DNA of 64,000 nucleotides from Acidobacteriota bacterium (GCA_016125275.1 WGMB01000004.1:62001-126000); one strand, 5' to 3'. Positions 25,700 to 35,680 are shown, numbered from the stretch's first letter. Notes: generated by a model from the sequence alone, not told the origin. Translations and numbers: made by a program.

Positions 25700-26535
25700 A
25701 CGGCCCGCGCCGGCCCGGGACCCGGCCAGCGGCCCCACTTGATGCGGGTGTAGGCCACCTGGAAGCCGTAGCGCTGGGCGTTGCGCTGCGAGACGCTCCC
25801 CGGGGTTGCGCACAGCATCGCCAGGTCGCAGCCCTCGTCCACGGCTCGGGCCAGCCGCGCCGCCAGCAAGGCGCGCTGCGCCCCGCGCCGGCGCGCCTCC
25901 GGGATCGTGCTGGCGCCGGCCAGCAGCGCCACGCGGTCTTGGATCTGCAGCATCGCCGTCGCCACCGGCCGGCCGTCGAGCTCCGCCACGAAGGGCATCG
26001 CGCAGGGCATCCGCGCCGAGATCCGCAGCAGGTCCAGCACCTGATCGGCGTATTCGGAAAACTCCGCCCAGCCCGTCGCGCCCACCCGGGCCCAAGCCTC
26101 GGCCTCGGCCTTGTCCGCCGCCCGCGCCGGCAGGCCTTCGCCCGCAAGCTGCCGCGGCAGGTTCTTCGCTTTCAGCCGTAGGCACAGCACGTTCGAGAGC
26201 TCCATCGGGCGATAGCCGCGGGCGGCCAAGCGATCGAGCAGCTCGAAGTCGATCAGCGGGCTCATCTCATGGAAGACCGGCGCGCCGCGCTTCTCGAAAA
26301 AGTGCTCGACGGCGTCGAGATCGTCCTCGGAGGGGTCGCCCAGCACGCCCATGCCGAAGGTTTGGGTGAGCGCCGAATCAGCGCCGTCGAACATCGCGTA
26401 GGCGCCGGCCACCGACATCCATTCCGAGCCTCGCGCCGGGTCGACCGCCCGGCGGGTCTCCACGAACTCCGCGTTCGTGCGACCCTCGGCACCCTCCAAT
26501 CGCCGCGCCAGAGCGCGGTCGGCAAACAGCGTCAC
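25696..26535 (-). CDS. GNAT-family N-acetyltransferase
   Basis: A 279-residue protein whose C-terminal half has the GNAT acetyl-CoA site (GASTIPEARRRGAQRALL, with the R/Q-x-x-G-x-A/G pattern) and the following NAQRYGFQVAYTRIKW segment. The N-terminal half (about 1-130) looks like a degenerate second GNAT domain, a common arrangement in double-domain acetyltransferases. No signal peptide. The ATG overlaps the stop of the upstream hydrolase gene by 4 bp, so it is translationally coupled to it. Acceptor substrate unknown. Confidence 0.85.
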   Translation of the reverse strand: MTLFADRALARRLEGAEGRTNAEFVETRRAVDPARGSEWMSVAGAYAMFDGADSALTQTFGMGVLGDPSEDDLDAVEHFFEKRGAPVFHEMSPLIDFELLDRLAARGYRPMELSNVLCLRLKAKNLPRQLAGEGLPARAADKAEAEAWARVGATGWAEFSEYADQVLDLLRISARMPCAMPFVAELDGRPVATAMLQIQDRVALLAGASTIPEARRRGAQRALLAARLARAVDEGCDLAMLCATPGSVSQRNAQRYGFQVAYTRIKWGRWPGPGPARAV

Positions 26536-28553
26536 TCGACTCGCTCCTTCCAGCGCTCGGCGGACTCCTCGAGCACCGCCGCGGCGTCGCCCTCGAGCAG
26601 ATAGCCCTGCTCCACCAGATCGAGCGTTGCGGCGGCCGCCCGGCCTAGATACTCGTCCCGGTTGGCGTAGCGCTCTTCGATCGACAGGCGCGGGTCCCCG
26701 GACTTCTCGCGCTCGGCCTTGGTGCCGGCGAACGGAATCCAGGAGCCTTGCATCGACGAGATCTGATCGGCTGGCCCGGCCTTGCCGTTGAACATGTTCC
26801 AGCCGGTGTGCGTCGCCAGCGGCGCAGCCACCAGCGGCAGTCGAATGCCGGCCTTCTCGTTGCCGTCGGCGTCGACCGCCGGCACCAGCACGGGGTAGGA
26901 GCCGTCGATCTTCGGCGGCTCGTTATCGACGATGCCCTGCGAGTAGAAGCGCGGCCCGTAGTCGGCGCGATAGGCCTGGTGGACCTTCGTGGACGTCCGT
27001 ACGCCGGGAATCGCCGGCCAGCCCAGCTTCTCCGGGGCGACCAGCGTGCCATCGGCGATCTTGCCGTAGCGGCTCGGCGGGGGCTCCTTGTCCTCGCGGA
27101 TCCAGCCATCGAGCGCCGCCAGCAAGCCCCGCAGGGCCCAGCGATAGTCGACCGCGTTGCCCGGCTGGTCGCCGATCGTCCGGCGCGGCGGGTAGGAACC
27201 GGGCCCGTGCTGCGTGCCGGCGATGTGGTAGATCCGCACGTTGTCGGGGATCTCCAAGTCGCGCTTGCCGTCGAGGGTGGTGTGGATCAGCGAAGCCGCG
27301 CGCCCCCAGTACTCATACGAAGAGTTGGTGTAGAAGATCTTCGGCAGCAGCCAAGGACGGTCGGAATAGGTCGCCAGCAGACCGTCCTCCCAGCCGTTGC
27401 GAGGGTCCTTCTGCACCACGTCGCTGAAGGGGAAGATGTCGGTGGGGTGGAAGAAGTTCATGTACGGGTGGCCGTCGCGGGAGGCCTGCGCGAAGCGGTG
27501 GTTGAAGCTGCCGCGGCCGGCTCCGGCCACGTGCGCCATCACGCCGTCCATCACCTTGCGCCCCTGCTCGTCCTCGTTGAAGCCGTAGTACAGGAACGTG
27601 CGCAGGAAGCGCCCGCTCTGCGACACCCCAAAGGCCATCGTGCGGTCGATCGCGCCCGGCTCCACCCGCAACGCCTCGCTCGACTCGTACTTGAGGTAGG
27701 AGAGGAAGTCGCGTACGGCCGTCGGCCCCAGCCCGACCAGCGGAGGGTTCTCGGCGACGTAGACGACCTCGTAGATCTTGCCCGGCTCGAAGCCGCCCTC
27801 CAGCCAGACTTGGCTGCGATCCTCGGCCGGCTTGCCGTCCGCCATGTGGGCGAAGCGCCACTTCTCGCGCGGAATCGTCCGGCGCGGCGCCTCCACGTCA
27901 TCGCGCACCGTGAGGACGTTCTCCGGGGCGTCGGGGTCGGCGACCGGATAGGCCACGTGATCCCGGTCCGCCAGCGAATGCGAGAACTCCCGGTCGGTCT
28001 TGACGAAGTCCGCGCGCGCCAGGCCGCGGATCGGCGCGCCGTCGCGGCCCCGAGCGGTCGGCGGAAATAGGTGCATCAGGTCCTGCGCGACCGGCGGATC
28101 GAACTGCCAACCGACCCAGACGAGCGTGTAGCCCTGCTCGAGCAGCAGACCGTCGCCAAAGTGTTCCGCCGTGACGGGATCGTACGACCCCGCCGCCCGG
28201 TTGAACATCGACAGCATGCCCTTCTTGCCGCGGTTGTTGATCTCGAGCAGCGCCGCGCCGTTGCCTTTGGCGAGGTCGACGGGTTTGATCACGTAGATGT
28301 CGGAGACGAACTCCACCTCGCCCTCGCCGTTGACCGGCGCCAGCTTCAGGTCGGCAATGCGCTGGTTGGCGAGGTTCTTGGGATCGACGGCAAAGTAGGC
28401 CTTTCCCTTGATGAGCTCGTAGGGGCCGGCCAGGCCGAAGGGCTTGCCGCCCAGCACCTCGCGCCGCTCGGCGATCTCCAACCGCACGACCCGCGCGCCG
28501 AGCGACGGGAGCAGCAGAGCCAGGGCCAGCAGTCCGACCGTGAGGTTTCGCAT
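26532..28553 (-). CDS. Secreted alpha/beta-hydrolase-like protein (PF20091 type)
   Basis: A 673-residue exported protein (MRNLTVGLLALALLLPSLGA). The sequence matches alpha/beta hydrolase domain 10 proteins: an N-terminal beta-rich part (RVVRLEIAERREVLGGKPFG), the nucleophile elbow FGVSQSGRFLRTFLYYGFN and a late His in YHIAGTQHGPGSY. The probable activity is ester or amide hydrolysis in the periplasm, of unknown substrate. The ATG was chosen for the signal peptide and because the frame upstream has no support. TCTAAT ends six bases before the ATG, again suggesting a very short leader. It leads a two-gene unit with the acetyltransferase. Confidence 0.85.
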   Translation of the reverse strand: MRNLTVGLLALALLLPSLGARVVRLEIAERREVLGGKPFGLAGPYELIKGKAYFAVDPKNLANQRIADLKLAPVNGEGEVEFVSDIYVIKPVDLAKGNGAALLEINNRGKKGMLSMFNRAAGSYDPVTAEHFGDGLLLEQGYTLVWVGWQFDPPVAQDLMHLFPPTARGRDGAPIRGLARADFVKTDREFSHSLADRDHVAYPVADPDAPENVLTVRDDVEAPRRTIPREKWRFAHMADGKPAEDRSQVWLEGGFEPGKIYEVVYVAENPPLVGLGPTAVRDFLSYLKYESSEALRVEPGAIDRTMAFGVSQSGRFLRTFLYYGFNEDEQGRKVMDGVMAHVAGAGRGSFNHRFAQASRDGHPYMNFFHPTDIFPFSDVVQKDPRNGWEDGLLATYSDRPWLLPKIFYTNSSYEYWGRAASLIHTTLDGKRDLEIPDNVRIYHIAGTQHGPGSYPPRRTIGDQPGNAVDYRWALRGLLAALDGWIREDKEPPPSRYGKIADGTLVAPEKLGWPAIPGVRTSTKVHQAYRADYGPRFYSQGIVDNEPPKIDGSYPVLVPAVDADGNEKAGIRLPLVAAPLATHTGWNMFNGKAGPADQISSMQGSWIPFAGTKAEREKSGDPRLSIEERYANRDEYLGRAAAATLDLVEQGYLLEGDAAAVLEESAERWKERVE

Positions 28554-28597
28554 GCCGCCATTAGACAGCCGGCGCGGGGACGGGGTCAATGCCCTCT

Positions 28598-29041
28598 TCA
28601 GGAAGCCCGGACTTGGGCGGCGGCGGCGCGGTTGGCGCGGCCGTGGGCGCGATGCGCCACCAGGTCGGCAATCTGCGTCAGCAACAGGTGGATGTCCACC
28701 GGCGCGACCAGCACCTCGCCTTCCTGCAGATCGTCTTGGGGCAGCTCGTGGCTCACGTGCAGCGTAGCCGTGGCGGGGCGGTGCGGCTGCGCCGCTGCAA
28801 AGCGCCGCAACTCGGAGCAATCCCGTTCGAGATCGCACAATACCAAGTCATATTGCTGGGATTCGAGTTGCTCCATCGCGTCGGCGGCCGACACGGCGGA
28901 ATCGACGGCATAGCCGCTCTTTTCGAGAACCGCCTCCAGGGTCAGTCGCGCAGCGACGCGATCCGACGCCAGAAGCACGCGAACCGAACCTGCGGCCCCG
29001 AAGGGTTCCACGGCTCGTCGGATGATGGATGGGGCGCTCAT
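28598..29041 (-). CDS. Degenerate CheY-like receiver protein
   Basis: A 147-residue stand-alone receiver fold. VRVLLASDRVAARLTLEAVL replaces the usual acidic pair by Ser-Asp, DLVLCDLE keeps the phospho-acceptor Asp (near 66), and the conserved Lys of the K-P motif is replaced: VAPVDIHLLLTQIADLV has Ala-Pro. Loss of the Lys and one acidic residue suggests weak or no phosphorylation, so it may be a pseudo-receiver that binds a partner. The basic tail (AHGRANRAAAAQVRAS) is unusual. No output domain is present. It has its own promoter and a structured 5' leader, unlike most genes in this window. Confidence 0.8.
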   Translation of the reverse strand: MSAPSIIRRAVEPFGAAGSVRVLLASDRVAARLTLEAVLEKSGYAVDSAVSAADAMEQLESQQYDLVLCDLERDCSELRRFAAAQPHRPATATLHVSHELPQDDLQEGEVLVAPVDIHLLLTQIADLVAHRAHGRANRAAAAQVRAS

Positions 29042-29061
29042 CAGGAAGTCTCCGACAGAAT

Positions 29062-29080
29062 ACCCTGAAAATTACAGGGT
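29062..29080 (-). promoter_or_regulatory. Leader hairpin or operator near receiver gene start
   Basis: Perfect inverted repeat ACCCTG/CAGGGT with a seven-base A/T loop, 21 bases upstream of the ATG at 29041. It could be an RNA hairpin in the leader or a palindromic protein site. Confidence 0.45.
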
Positions 29081-29089
29081 TCCAAGGGA

Positions 29090-29115
29090 AAAGGTATCTG
29101 ATGAGATACGCCTTT
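29090..29115 (-). promoter_or_regulatory. Second leader hairpin
   Basis: AAAGG-TATCT pairs with AGATA-CCTTT around a GATG loop, with a two-base bulge (CG) on one side. Together with the repeat at 29062-29080 it makes the predicted leader of the receiver gene highly structured. Confidence 0.4.
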
Positions 29116-29130
29116 CACCCAAGTGTAGGG

Positions 29131-29139
29131 ATGATAGCA
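29131..29139 (-). promoter_or_regulatory. Extended -10 promoter for receiver gene
   Basis: TGCTATCAT on the minus strand matches the extended -10 consensus TGNTATAAT with one mismatch. No good -35 is present, as expected for extended -10 promoters. Transcription would begin near 29124, giving a leader of about 80 bases that includes both hairpins. Confidence 0.5.
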
Positions 29140-29158
29140 AGATAGGAGTATGCCGTCG

Positions 29159-29178
29159 AACTCCCCGAGGAGTTTTTC
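29159..29178. terminator. Hairpin downstream of purB
   Basis: AACTCC/GGAGTT stem with CCGA loop, followed on the plus strand by a run of T. On the minus strand, the direction of purB, the T run precedes the stem, so its value as a purB terminator is doubtful. Confidence 0.3.
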
Positions 29179-29197
29179 GCAAGGCGAGGTGACGAGC

Positions 29198-30517
29198 CTA
29201 GTTTATTTCGCCTGAGAAAACGCGCTCGAAGATGCTTCCAACGTGCCGGAGTTGGTGTTCGAGCGAGAACGCCCGGTCGTAGTCGGCCGGTTCCAGCGCG
29301 CCGCTGATGTCTGGGTCGTTTTCGACCAGCGAGCGGAAGTTGCCGTCCTGCTCCCAAGCCTCCAGCGCATTGCGCTGAACCCAGCGGTAGGCCGTTTCGC
29401 GCAGCACGCCCTTCTGGGTGAGCTCGAGCAGAAGCTGCCCGGAATAGATCAAGCCGCCGCCCACTTCCAGGTTTTTCTTCATCCGCTCGGGATAGACGAT
29501 CAAACGCCGGACCAGGTCCGCCGTCTTCACCAGCAGATAGTCGACCAGGATGGTCGAGTCCGGCAGAATCACCCGTTCGACTGAAGAGTGCGAAATATCC
29601 CTTTCATGCCAGAGCGCAATGTTCTCGAAGGCGGCCTGAGCGTTCGAACGCACGACTCGCGCCAAGCCGCAAATTTGCTCGGAAGTAATCGGGTTCTTCT
29701 TGTGCGGCATCGCCGAAGAGCCCTTCTGCGATTTCGAGAAATACTCCTGCGCCTCGCGCACCTCGGTCCGCTGCAGATGGCGGACCTCCAGAGCGATCTT
29801 CTCGCACGTGGCCGCGATCAGCGCCAAGGTCGAGATGAAGTGCGCGTGGCGGTCGCGCTGAATGACCTGCGTCGAGATCGGCGCGGCCTTCAGCCCCAGC
29901 CGCTCGCAGATCTTCTCCTCGGCCGCCGGGCTGATATGGGCGAAGGTGCCGACGGCGCCGGAGATCTTGCCTACGCGGATCTGCTCGCGCGCCTCGAAGA
30001 AGCGGTCGATGTTGCGGCGAACCTCGGCGTAGAAGTTCGCCAGCACCAGCCCGAAGGTCGTGGGCTCGGCGTGTACGCCGTGCGTGCGGCCGACCATCAC
30101 GGTGTCCTGGAACTCGTGCGCCCGCTCGTGCAGGGCGACCCGCAACTCCTCCAGCCCGGCGGCGATCGGCGCGCAGGACTGTTGGATCAATAGCGCCTGA
30201 GCGGTGTCGACCACATCGTTCGAGGTCAGCCCGAAGTGCAGCCAGCGGGAGTGCTCGGCGGCGTCGGCTTCGGCCATCTTCTCGGCGACCGCCGTGGTGA
30301 AGGCGATCACGTCGTGGCGCACTTCGCGCTCGATGGCGTTGATCCGCTCGACGTCGAAGTCCGCGTTGGCCCGCAGAGCGGCGGCCGCTTCGGCCGGCAC
30401 GTCGCCGAGCTCGGCCAGCGCCTCCGAGGCGGCCAGCTCGACCTCCAGCCATTGCCGAAAGCGATTCTCTTCGGACCAGATGCGGCCCATCTCCGGGCGT
30501 GTGTAGCGCGCGATCAA
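29198..30517 (-). CDS. purB: Adenylosuccinate lyase
   Basis: A 439-residue enzyme of the fumarase/aspartase superfamily. PurB removes fumarate from SAICAR and from adenylosuccinate, two steps of purine synthesis. Diagnostic blocks are RYTRPEMGRIWSEENRF at the N-terminus, HFGLTSNDVVDTAQ, VGRTHGVHAEPTTFG (catalytic His) and the signature GSSAMPHKKNPITSEQ with the catalytic Ser loop. Length and start fit the bacterial short form. Its start overlaps the stop of the upstream metallo-hydrolase by 4 bp, so the two are coupled. Confidence 0.97.
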   Translation of the reverse strand: MIARYTRPEMGRIWSEENRFRQWLEVELAASEALAELGDVPAEAAAALRANADFDVERINAIEREVRHDVIAFTTAVAEKMAEADAAEHSRWLHFGLTSNDVVDTAQALLIQQSCAPIAAGLEELRVALHERAHEFQDTVMVGRTHGVHAEPTTFGLVLANFYAEVRRNIDRFFEAREQIRVGKISGAVGTFAHISPAAEEKICERLGLKAAPISTQVIQRDRHAHFISTLALIAATCEKIALEVRHLQRTEVREAQEYFSKSQKGSSAMPHKKNPITSEQICGLARVVRSNAQAAFENIALWHERDISHSSVERVILPDSTILVDYLLVKTADLVRRLIVYPERMKKNLEVGGGLIYSGQLLLELTQKGVLRETAYRWVQRNALEAWEQDGNFRSLVENDPDISGALEPADYDRAFSLEHQLRHVGSIFERVFSGEIN

Positions 30518-31290
30518 AACTCGAAAACCTCGCTGGGTTGATCCTGAGCCGCCACCAGCAGCCGCGTATCCGCCGCGCCGGCCCGGCCCAGCGCCTGCTC
30601 GGCGAACATGCGGGCGATCTCGGGATGGTTGTTGTTGCCGCTCAGATGCGCCAGCACCACCGTGCGCGTCGAGCGGTCGAAGTCCGAAGCCAGAAAGTCT
30701 CCCACCGCCTGGTTCGACAGGTGGCCCACCCGGCTCATCACGCGCTGCTTCACCGACCAGGGGTAGGGGCCGACCTTGAGCATCTCCAGGTCATGGTTCG
30801 ACTCGAGCATCAGCAAGTCGCAACCCTGGATGCGGTGCTTGATCGACGCCGTCACGTAGCCCAGATCCGTCACCAGCCCGACCTTGAAGCCGTTCTGCCG
30901 CACGCAGAATCCGACCGGGTCGACCGCGTCGTGCGGAATCGTGAAGGTGTCGATCTCGAGATCGCCGATCGAGAGCCGCGAGCCCGCCGCGAAGGTCTCC
31001 ACATGCGGCGGCTTGACGCCCCAGGCCATCGCGTCGGCCGTCATCTCGGTCATGTAGATCGGCGCGCCCACCTTGCGAGCCAGCACCTCGAGCCCGGCGA
31101 CGTGATCGGAGTGCTCGTGCGAGATCAGCACCGCGTCGAGGTTCTCGATCGACTCGCCGATCGCCGCCATGCGCTTGTTCAACTGCCGAAAGCTGAAGCC
31201 GGCGTCGACCAGCACGCGCGCGTTGCTGCTCGCCAGGAACGCCGCGTTGCCGCTGCTCCCGCTGCCCAGAATGGAAAACCGCAAGCTCAC
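30514..31290 (-). CDS. WalJ/YycJ-like metallo-beta-lactamase-fold hydrolase
   Basis: A 258-residue MBL-fold protein. The motif HEHSDH (two-metal site) lies near residue 58, preceded by SILGSGSSGNAAFLASSNAR, and DLGYVTASIKHRIQGCDLLMLESNHD and LAHLSGNNNHPEIA give the remaining ligands. This matches the YycJ/WalJ/ExoA group, associated in other bacteria with DNA processing or cell-wall coordination, often a 5'-3' exonuclease. It starts at GTG. Coupling to purB by a 4-bp overlap is clear, but I know of no functional link between the two. Confidence 0.9.
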   Translation of the reverse strand: MSLRFSILGSGSSGNAAFLASSNARVLVDAGFSFRQLNKRMAAIGESIENLDAVLISHEHSDHVAGLEVLARKVGAPIYMTEMTADAMAWGVKPPHVETFAAGSRLSIGDLEIDTFTIPHDAVDPVGFCVRQNGFKVGLVTDLGYVTASIKHRIQGCDLLMLESNHDLEMLKVGPYPWSVKQRVMSRVGHLSNQAVGDFLASDFDRSTRTVVLAHLSGNNNHPEIARMFAEQALGRAGAADTRLLVAAQDQPSEVFEF

Positions 31291-31345
31291 CGGAGGGTCG
31301 TTTCGAGAGTAAATCGGATGGGCGCGGGAGTCAAGCCGACCACAA

Positions 31346-31351
31346 ATTGTA
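31346..31351 (-). promoter_or_regulatory. Possible -10 for the metallo-hydrolase/purB unit
   Basis: TACAAT on the minus strand, 5/6 match to consensus, with TTGTAG 19 bp upstream. The predicted leader to the GTG at 31290 is about 50 bases. A TACTCT closer to the start is an alternative. Confidence 0.35.
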
Positions 31352-31420
31352 GAGAATCGCCTGGTCCATGCTACAAGATCCAGGGCCCGTCTCGAACTGC
31401 GGACGGCTCTCGCGCAACGC

Positions 31421-31426
31421 TAGAAT
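31421..31426 (+). promoter_or_regulatory. Possible -10 for selA
   Basis: TAGAAT, 23 bases before the GTG at 31450, giving a leader of about 16 bases. No clear -35 or Shine-Dalgarno. Confidence 0.35.
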
Positions 31427-31449
31427 CAATCGACGGTCCTCGAGCCACC

Positions 31450-32813
<1,364 letters not shown>

Positions 32814-32817
<4 letters not shown>

Positions 32818-33377
32818 TTGGCGCGGCCGGAGTAGCTGCCGTCGGCCGTGTTGACCTTGATCTTTTCGCCTTCCTTGATAAACGGCGGAACCTGCACCAC
32901 CAGCCCCGTGTCGGTCTTGGCCGGCTTGGTCACGTTGGTGACCGTGGCGCCCTTGATGCCCGGCTCGGTCTCCATCACGGTCAGCTCGATCAACTGCGGC
33001 AGATCCACGCTGAACGGCTTGTCCTCGTACCACTGCACGCTCACGGTCGTGTTCGGCAGCAGATAGTTCACCTGATCGCCGAGTTGGTCGCCGGAGATGC
33101 CGACCTGCTCGTAGGTCTCGGTGTTCATGAAGTAGTACAGATCGCCGTCGGCGTACAGGTACTCCATCTCATGCGTCTCCATCTGGACGCGCTCGACGAA
33201 ATCTTCCGACGAAAAGCGGTTGTCGAACGACGAGCCGGTGCGCACGTTGCGCAGCCAGGCGCGGACGAAGCCGCGCAGATTGCCCGGCGTGCGGTGCTCG
33301 GTCTTTTGGACCTGCATGAGCTCGTTGTTGAACTTGATCAGGTTGCCCGGACGCAACTGTGTCGCTTGCACTTGCAC
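32814..33377 (-). CDS. efp: Elongation factor P with non-lysine loop tip
   Basis: A 187-residue EF-P, which rescues ribosomes stalled at polyproline. Three OB-like domains are present: KOW-like N-terminal (VQATQLRPGNLIKFNNELMQ), central (EYLYADGDLYYFMNTETYEQ) and C-terminal (IKEGEKIKVNTADGSYSGR). In the loop that reaches the peptidyl-transferase centre the E. coli sequence is KPGKGQAF; here it is TPGNLRGF, so Asn33 sits where the modified Lys is expected. No lysine is available for EpmA-type lysylation, and EarP rhamnosylation needs Arg at that position. Start is GTG at 33377 with GAGGT upstream. Confidence 0.95.
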
Positions 33378-33441
33378 GAAATGAGACCTCGAAAGGGGGA
33401 TTAGGCCGGCGCCGAGTCGCGCCGAGAACGCCCAAGTTTTC

Positions 33442-33447
33442 AGTATA
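33442..33447 (-). promoter_or_regulatory. -10 element for efp
   Basis: TATACT on the minus strand, 5/6 match, in an AT-richer patch of the 182-bp gap between efp and the divergent glycosyltransferase. Predicted leader about 58 bases, which includes the ribosome site. Confidence 0.45.
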
Positions 33448-33559
33448 GCCGACCCGCCGCCGGGCCATCGAGTTCATTGCAAAGGGGGCGGTTTGAGAGC
33501 GAGCGCGCCGATCGCCGGAGGTGAGCGCGAGCGGCCGGGCGTGAGAAGCTGAGGAAAGA

Positions 33560-35260
33560 ATGGCCGTCGCAGCCAAATCCGCGGGCAAGCGCGCCCCCGG
33601 GCGCTCGAAGCCTACGGCCTCAGCGCCCGAGGCCGCTCCCCCTGCCGGACCGGCGACGCGCTACCCCTTGCTGCCGGTCGAGGCCGGCGCCCGCTGGACG
33701 CTGTTCGGCCTGCTCGCCGTGGCGTTGGGGCTGCGCACGGTGAACCTGACCGGGATGTTTCCGATCCTGGTGGACGAAGCCATCTACCTGCGCTGGGCGG
33801 AGATCATCCAGCACCAGGGGCAATGGTTCATCTCGCTGCTGGACGGCAAACCGCCTCTGTCGTACTGGTTTCTGGCTCTGGCGCGTTTCGTCTCCGGCGC
33901 CGACCCGTTGCTGCAGGGCCGCTTGATCTCGGCGCTGGCCGGCACGGCCGCCACGTTTGGGATCTTCCAGGTCGGCCGGCGCATCGCCGAGCCGGAGTCG
34001 TCCGAGCGCGCCGGGCTGGCGGCGGCGGGGCTGTACGCCGTCTTCCCCTGGGCGCTGCTGTATGACCGGCTGGCCTACACCGAGGCCTGGGTCAACCTGT
34101 TCGGCGTCGCCATTGCGTGGACCTCACTGCTCTGCTTCGAGCAGATCGGCCGCAACTGGTCGCGCGAGGTTCCGCCGGGCTTGGCGCTGGGGCTGGGGTT
34201 GTTCACCAAGCAGACGGCGATTCTGTTCGGGCTGGTCCCGCTGGCGGCGGCGTACTTCTACGGACGCGGCGGGTCGCGGAGCTGGATCGTCCGGGCGGCG
34301 GTTATCTACGCCATCGCGGCGCTGTTCCTGGCGGCCAACTTCATCTTGACCCCCGAGGCGCCCACGCTGGCTACGCATGACGCGGTGCTGCACCACACCG
34401 GCTTCTTCGCCAATCCTCAGGAGCTGATGGCCGACCCGTTCGTGGCGGCGCGCTCCAACTTCCCCAAGCTGCTGTCCTACATCGGGACCTACGTCACTTG
34501 GCCGGCGGCGCTGGCGGCTTTGGCCTCGGCGGTCTGGCTGGCTCGGCGACGCAGCTTCGCGCCGTGGCTGCTGCTGGCCGGAGCGCTCGTCCCGGTCACG
34601 GCGGAGGCGTTCCTGCTGGAGCTGATGTTCCCGTCGCGCTACCCCTTTCCGCACTTCTGGCCCTGGCTGGCCGTGGCGGCGGTCGGCGTGACGGCGGCGG
34701 CGGACGAGCTGGCGCCGGCGGGCAAGAAGGCCTTGGCGTGGGCGGGGCTGCTGGCGCTGGTCGCCGCGCCCTTGCTGTGGCGCGACGCCCGGATGCTCGG
34801 CGAGCCCGAGCAGGGCCTGCACGCCTCCGACGCCGAGGGCTTTCTGGGCGACCACGCTCACGTCGGCTACGGCATCGCCGAGGCCATCGACTTCCTGCGC
34901 AACGAAGCCCGCTCGGGCCCCTACGTGCTGCTGACCGATCCCATCTGGGGGCCGCCGGCCGACGCGATCTTTCCGTATCTGAACCAGCGCTACGGCATCC
35001 GCGTCTTCGAGGCTTGGTGGACGCAGCTCAGCCCCAACCACTCCATCCTGCCGCAGGGCGAAGCCGAGGTGCTGCGTTCGCACTACGAGCGCGTCTCGGC
35101 CGGCAGCGTCGACTTTCGGCAGGTTCCGCGCGTGTTCTATGTGACCGACACGCACTACTACCCGCGCGAAGCCGTGCTCATCCGCCAGCCGAACGCCCAA
35201 CTCGTCGCCTCGTTCCCCAAGCGCAACGGGCACTCGATCGACGTCTACCGTCTGAAGTAA
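33560..35260 (+). CDS. GT-C family membrane glycosyltransferase (GT39/ArnT-like)
   Basis: A 566-residue integral membrane protein. The first loop after the first membrane segment has the acidic pair ILVDEAIYLRW typical of GT39/ArnT-like enzymes that use lipid-linked sugars. KPPLSYWFLALA follows, as in the family. About ten membrane segments end near residue 415, followed by a soluble C-terminal domain. The N-terminal 35 residues are a low-complexity Ala/Pro/Lys extension. Likely transfers a sugar from a polyprenyl-phosphate donor to an envelope acceptor; substrate unknown. GAGG precedes the ATG at good spacing. Confidence 0.82.
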   Translation: MAVAAKSAGKRAPGRSKPTASAPEAAPPAGPATRYPLLPVEAGARWTLFGLLAVALGLRTVNLTGMFPILVDEAIYLRWAEIIQHQGQWFISLLDGKPPLSYWFLALARFVSGADPLLQGRLISALAGTAATFGIFQVGRRIAEPESSERAGLAAAGLYAVFPWALLYDRLAYTEAWVNLFGVAIAWTSLLCFEQIGRNWSREVPPGLALGLGLFTKQTAILFGLVPLAAAYFYGRGGSRSWIVRAAVIYAIAALFLAANFILTPEAPTLATHDAVLHHTGFFANPQELMADPFVAARSNFPKLLSYIGTYVTWPAALAALASAVWLARRRSFAPWLLLAGALVPVTAEAFLLELMFPSRYPFPHFWPWLAVAAVGVTAAADELAPAGKKALAWAGLLALVAAPLLWRDARMLGEPEQGLHASDAEGFLGDHAHVGYGIAEAIDFLRNEARSGPYVLLTDPIWGPPADAIFPYLNQRYGIRVFEAWWTQLSPNHSILPQGEAEVLRSHYERVSAGSVDFRQVPRVFYVTDTHYYPREAVLIRQPNAQLVASFPKRNGHSIDVYRLK

Positions 35261-35278
35261 ACGCCTTGGCTCTCGGGG

Positions 35279-35644
35279 CTACTGCGCGGGCTGGTCGGTC
35301 CACACCGCCAGCACGTTGCCGTTGGGGTCCTGGAAGTGGAAGCGTCGGCCGCCGGGGAAGTCGAACGTGGGCTTGACGATGGTTCCGCCGGCCGCCCGGA
35401 CTTTCTCGAGCACGGCTTCCAGGTCCACGGCGTAGAGCACCACCAGGGGGCCGCCTCCCTTGGGGATCTCGTCGGTCTTGGCGAAGCCGCCGTCCAGCCG
35501 TCCGTCCTGGAAAGCCGTGTAGCCGGGGCCGTAATCCTGGAAGGTCCAGCCGAACGCGTCGCTGTAGAACGCTTTGGTCGCCTCCAGATCCACGGCCTGA
35601 AACTCGATGTAGTCGATGCGGCGGTCGTTCTCCGGCAGGCTCAT
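35279..35644 (-). CDS. VOC (glyoxalase-like) family protein
   Basis: A 121-residue single-domain protein of the vicinal oxygen chelate superfamily. Halves DYIEFQAVDLEATKAFYSDA and LVVLYAVDLEAVLEKVRAAG show the duplicated beta-alpha-beta-beta-beta pattern; the end RRFHFQDPNGNVLAVW is typical of glyoxalase-like proteins. Expected metal or substrate residues include an early Glu and the late Asp-Pro-Asn-Gly loop. Without a known partner the substrate cannot be given. TACGTT ends seven bases before the ATG. Confidence 0.9.
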   Translation of the reverse strand: MSLPENDRRIDYIEFQAVDLEATKAFYSDAFGWTFQDYGPGYTAFQDGRLDGGFAKTDEIPKGGGPLVVLYAVDLEAVLEKVRAAGGTIVKPTFDFPGGRRFHFQDPNGNVLAVWTDQPAQ

Positions 35645-35651
35645 GGCACTC

Positions 35652-35657
35652 AACGTA
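35652..35657 (-). promoter_or_regulatory. TANNNT -10 element, leaderless type
   Basis: TACGTT on the minus strand, seven bases before the VOC ATG at 35644. No -35 visible. Part of a 51-bp divergent region with the phoD promoter. Confidence 0.45.
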
Positions 35658-35680
35658 ACACGATCGTTTTCCGACAGGAG

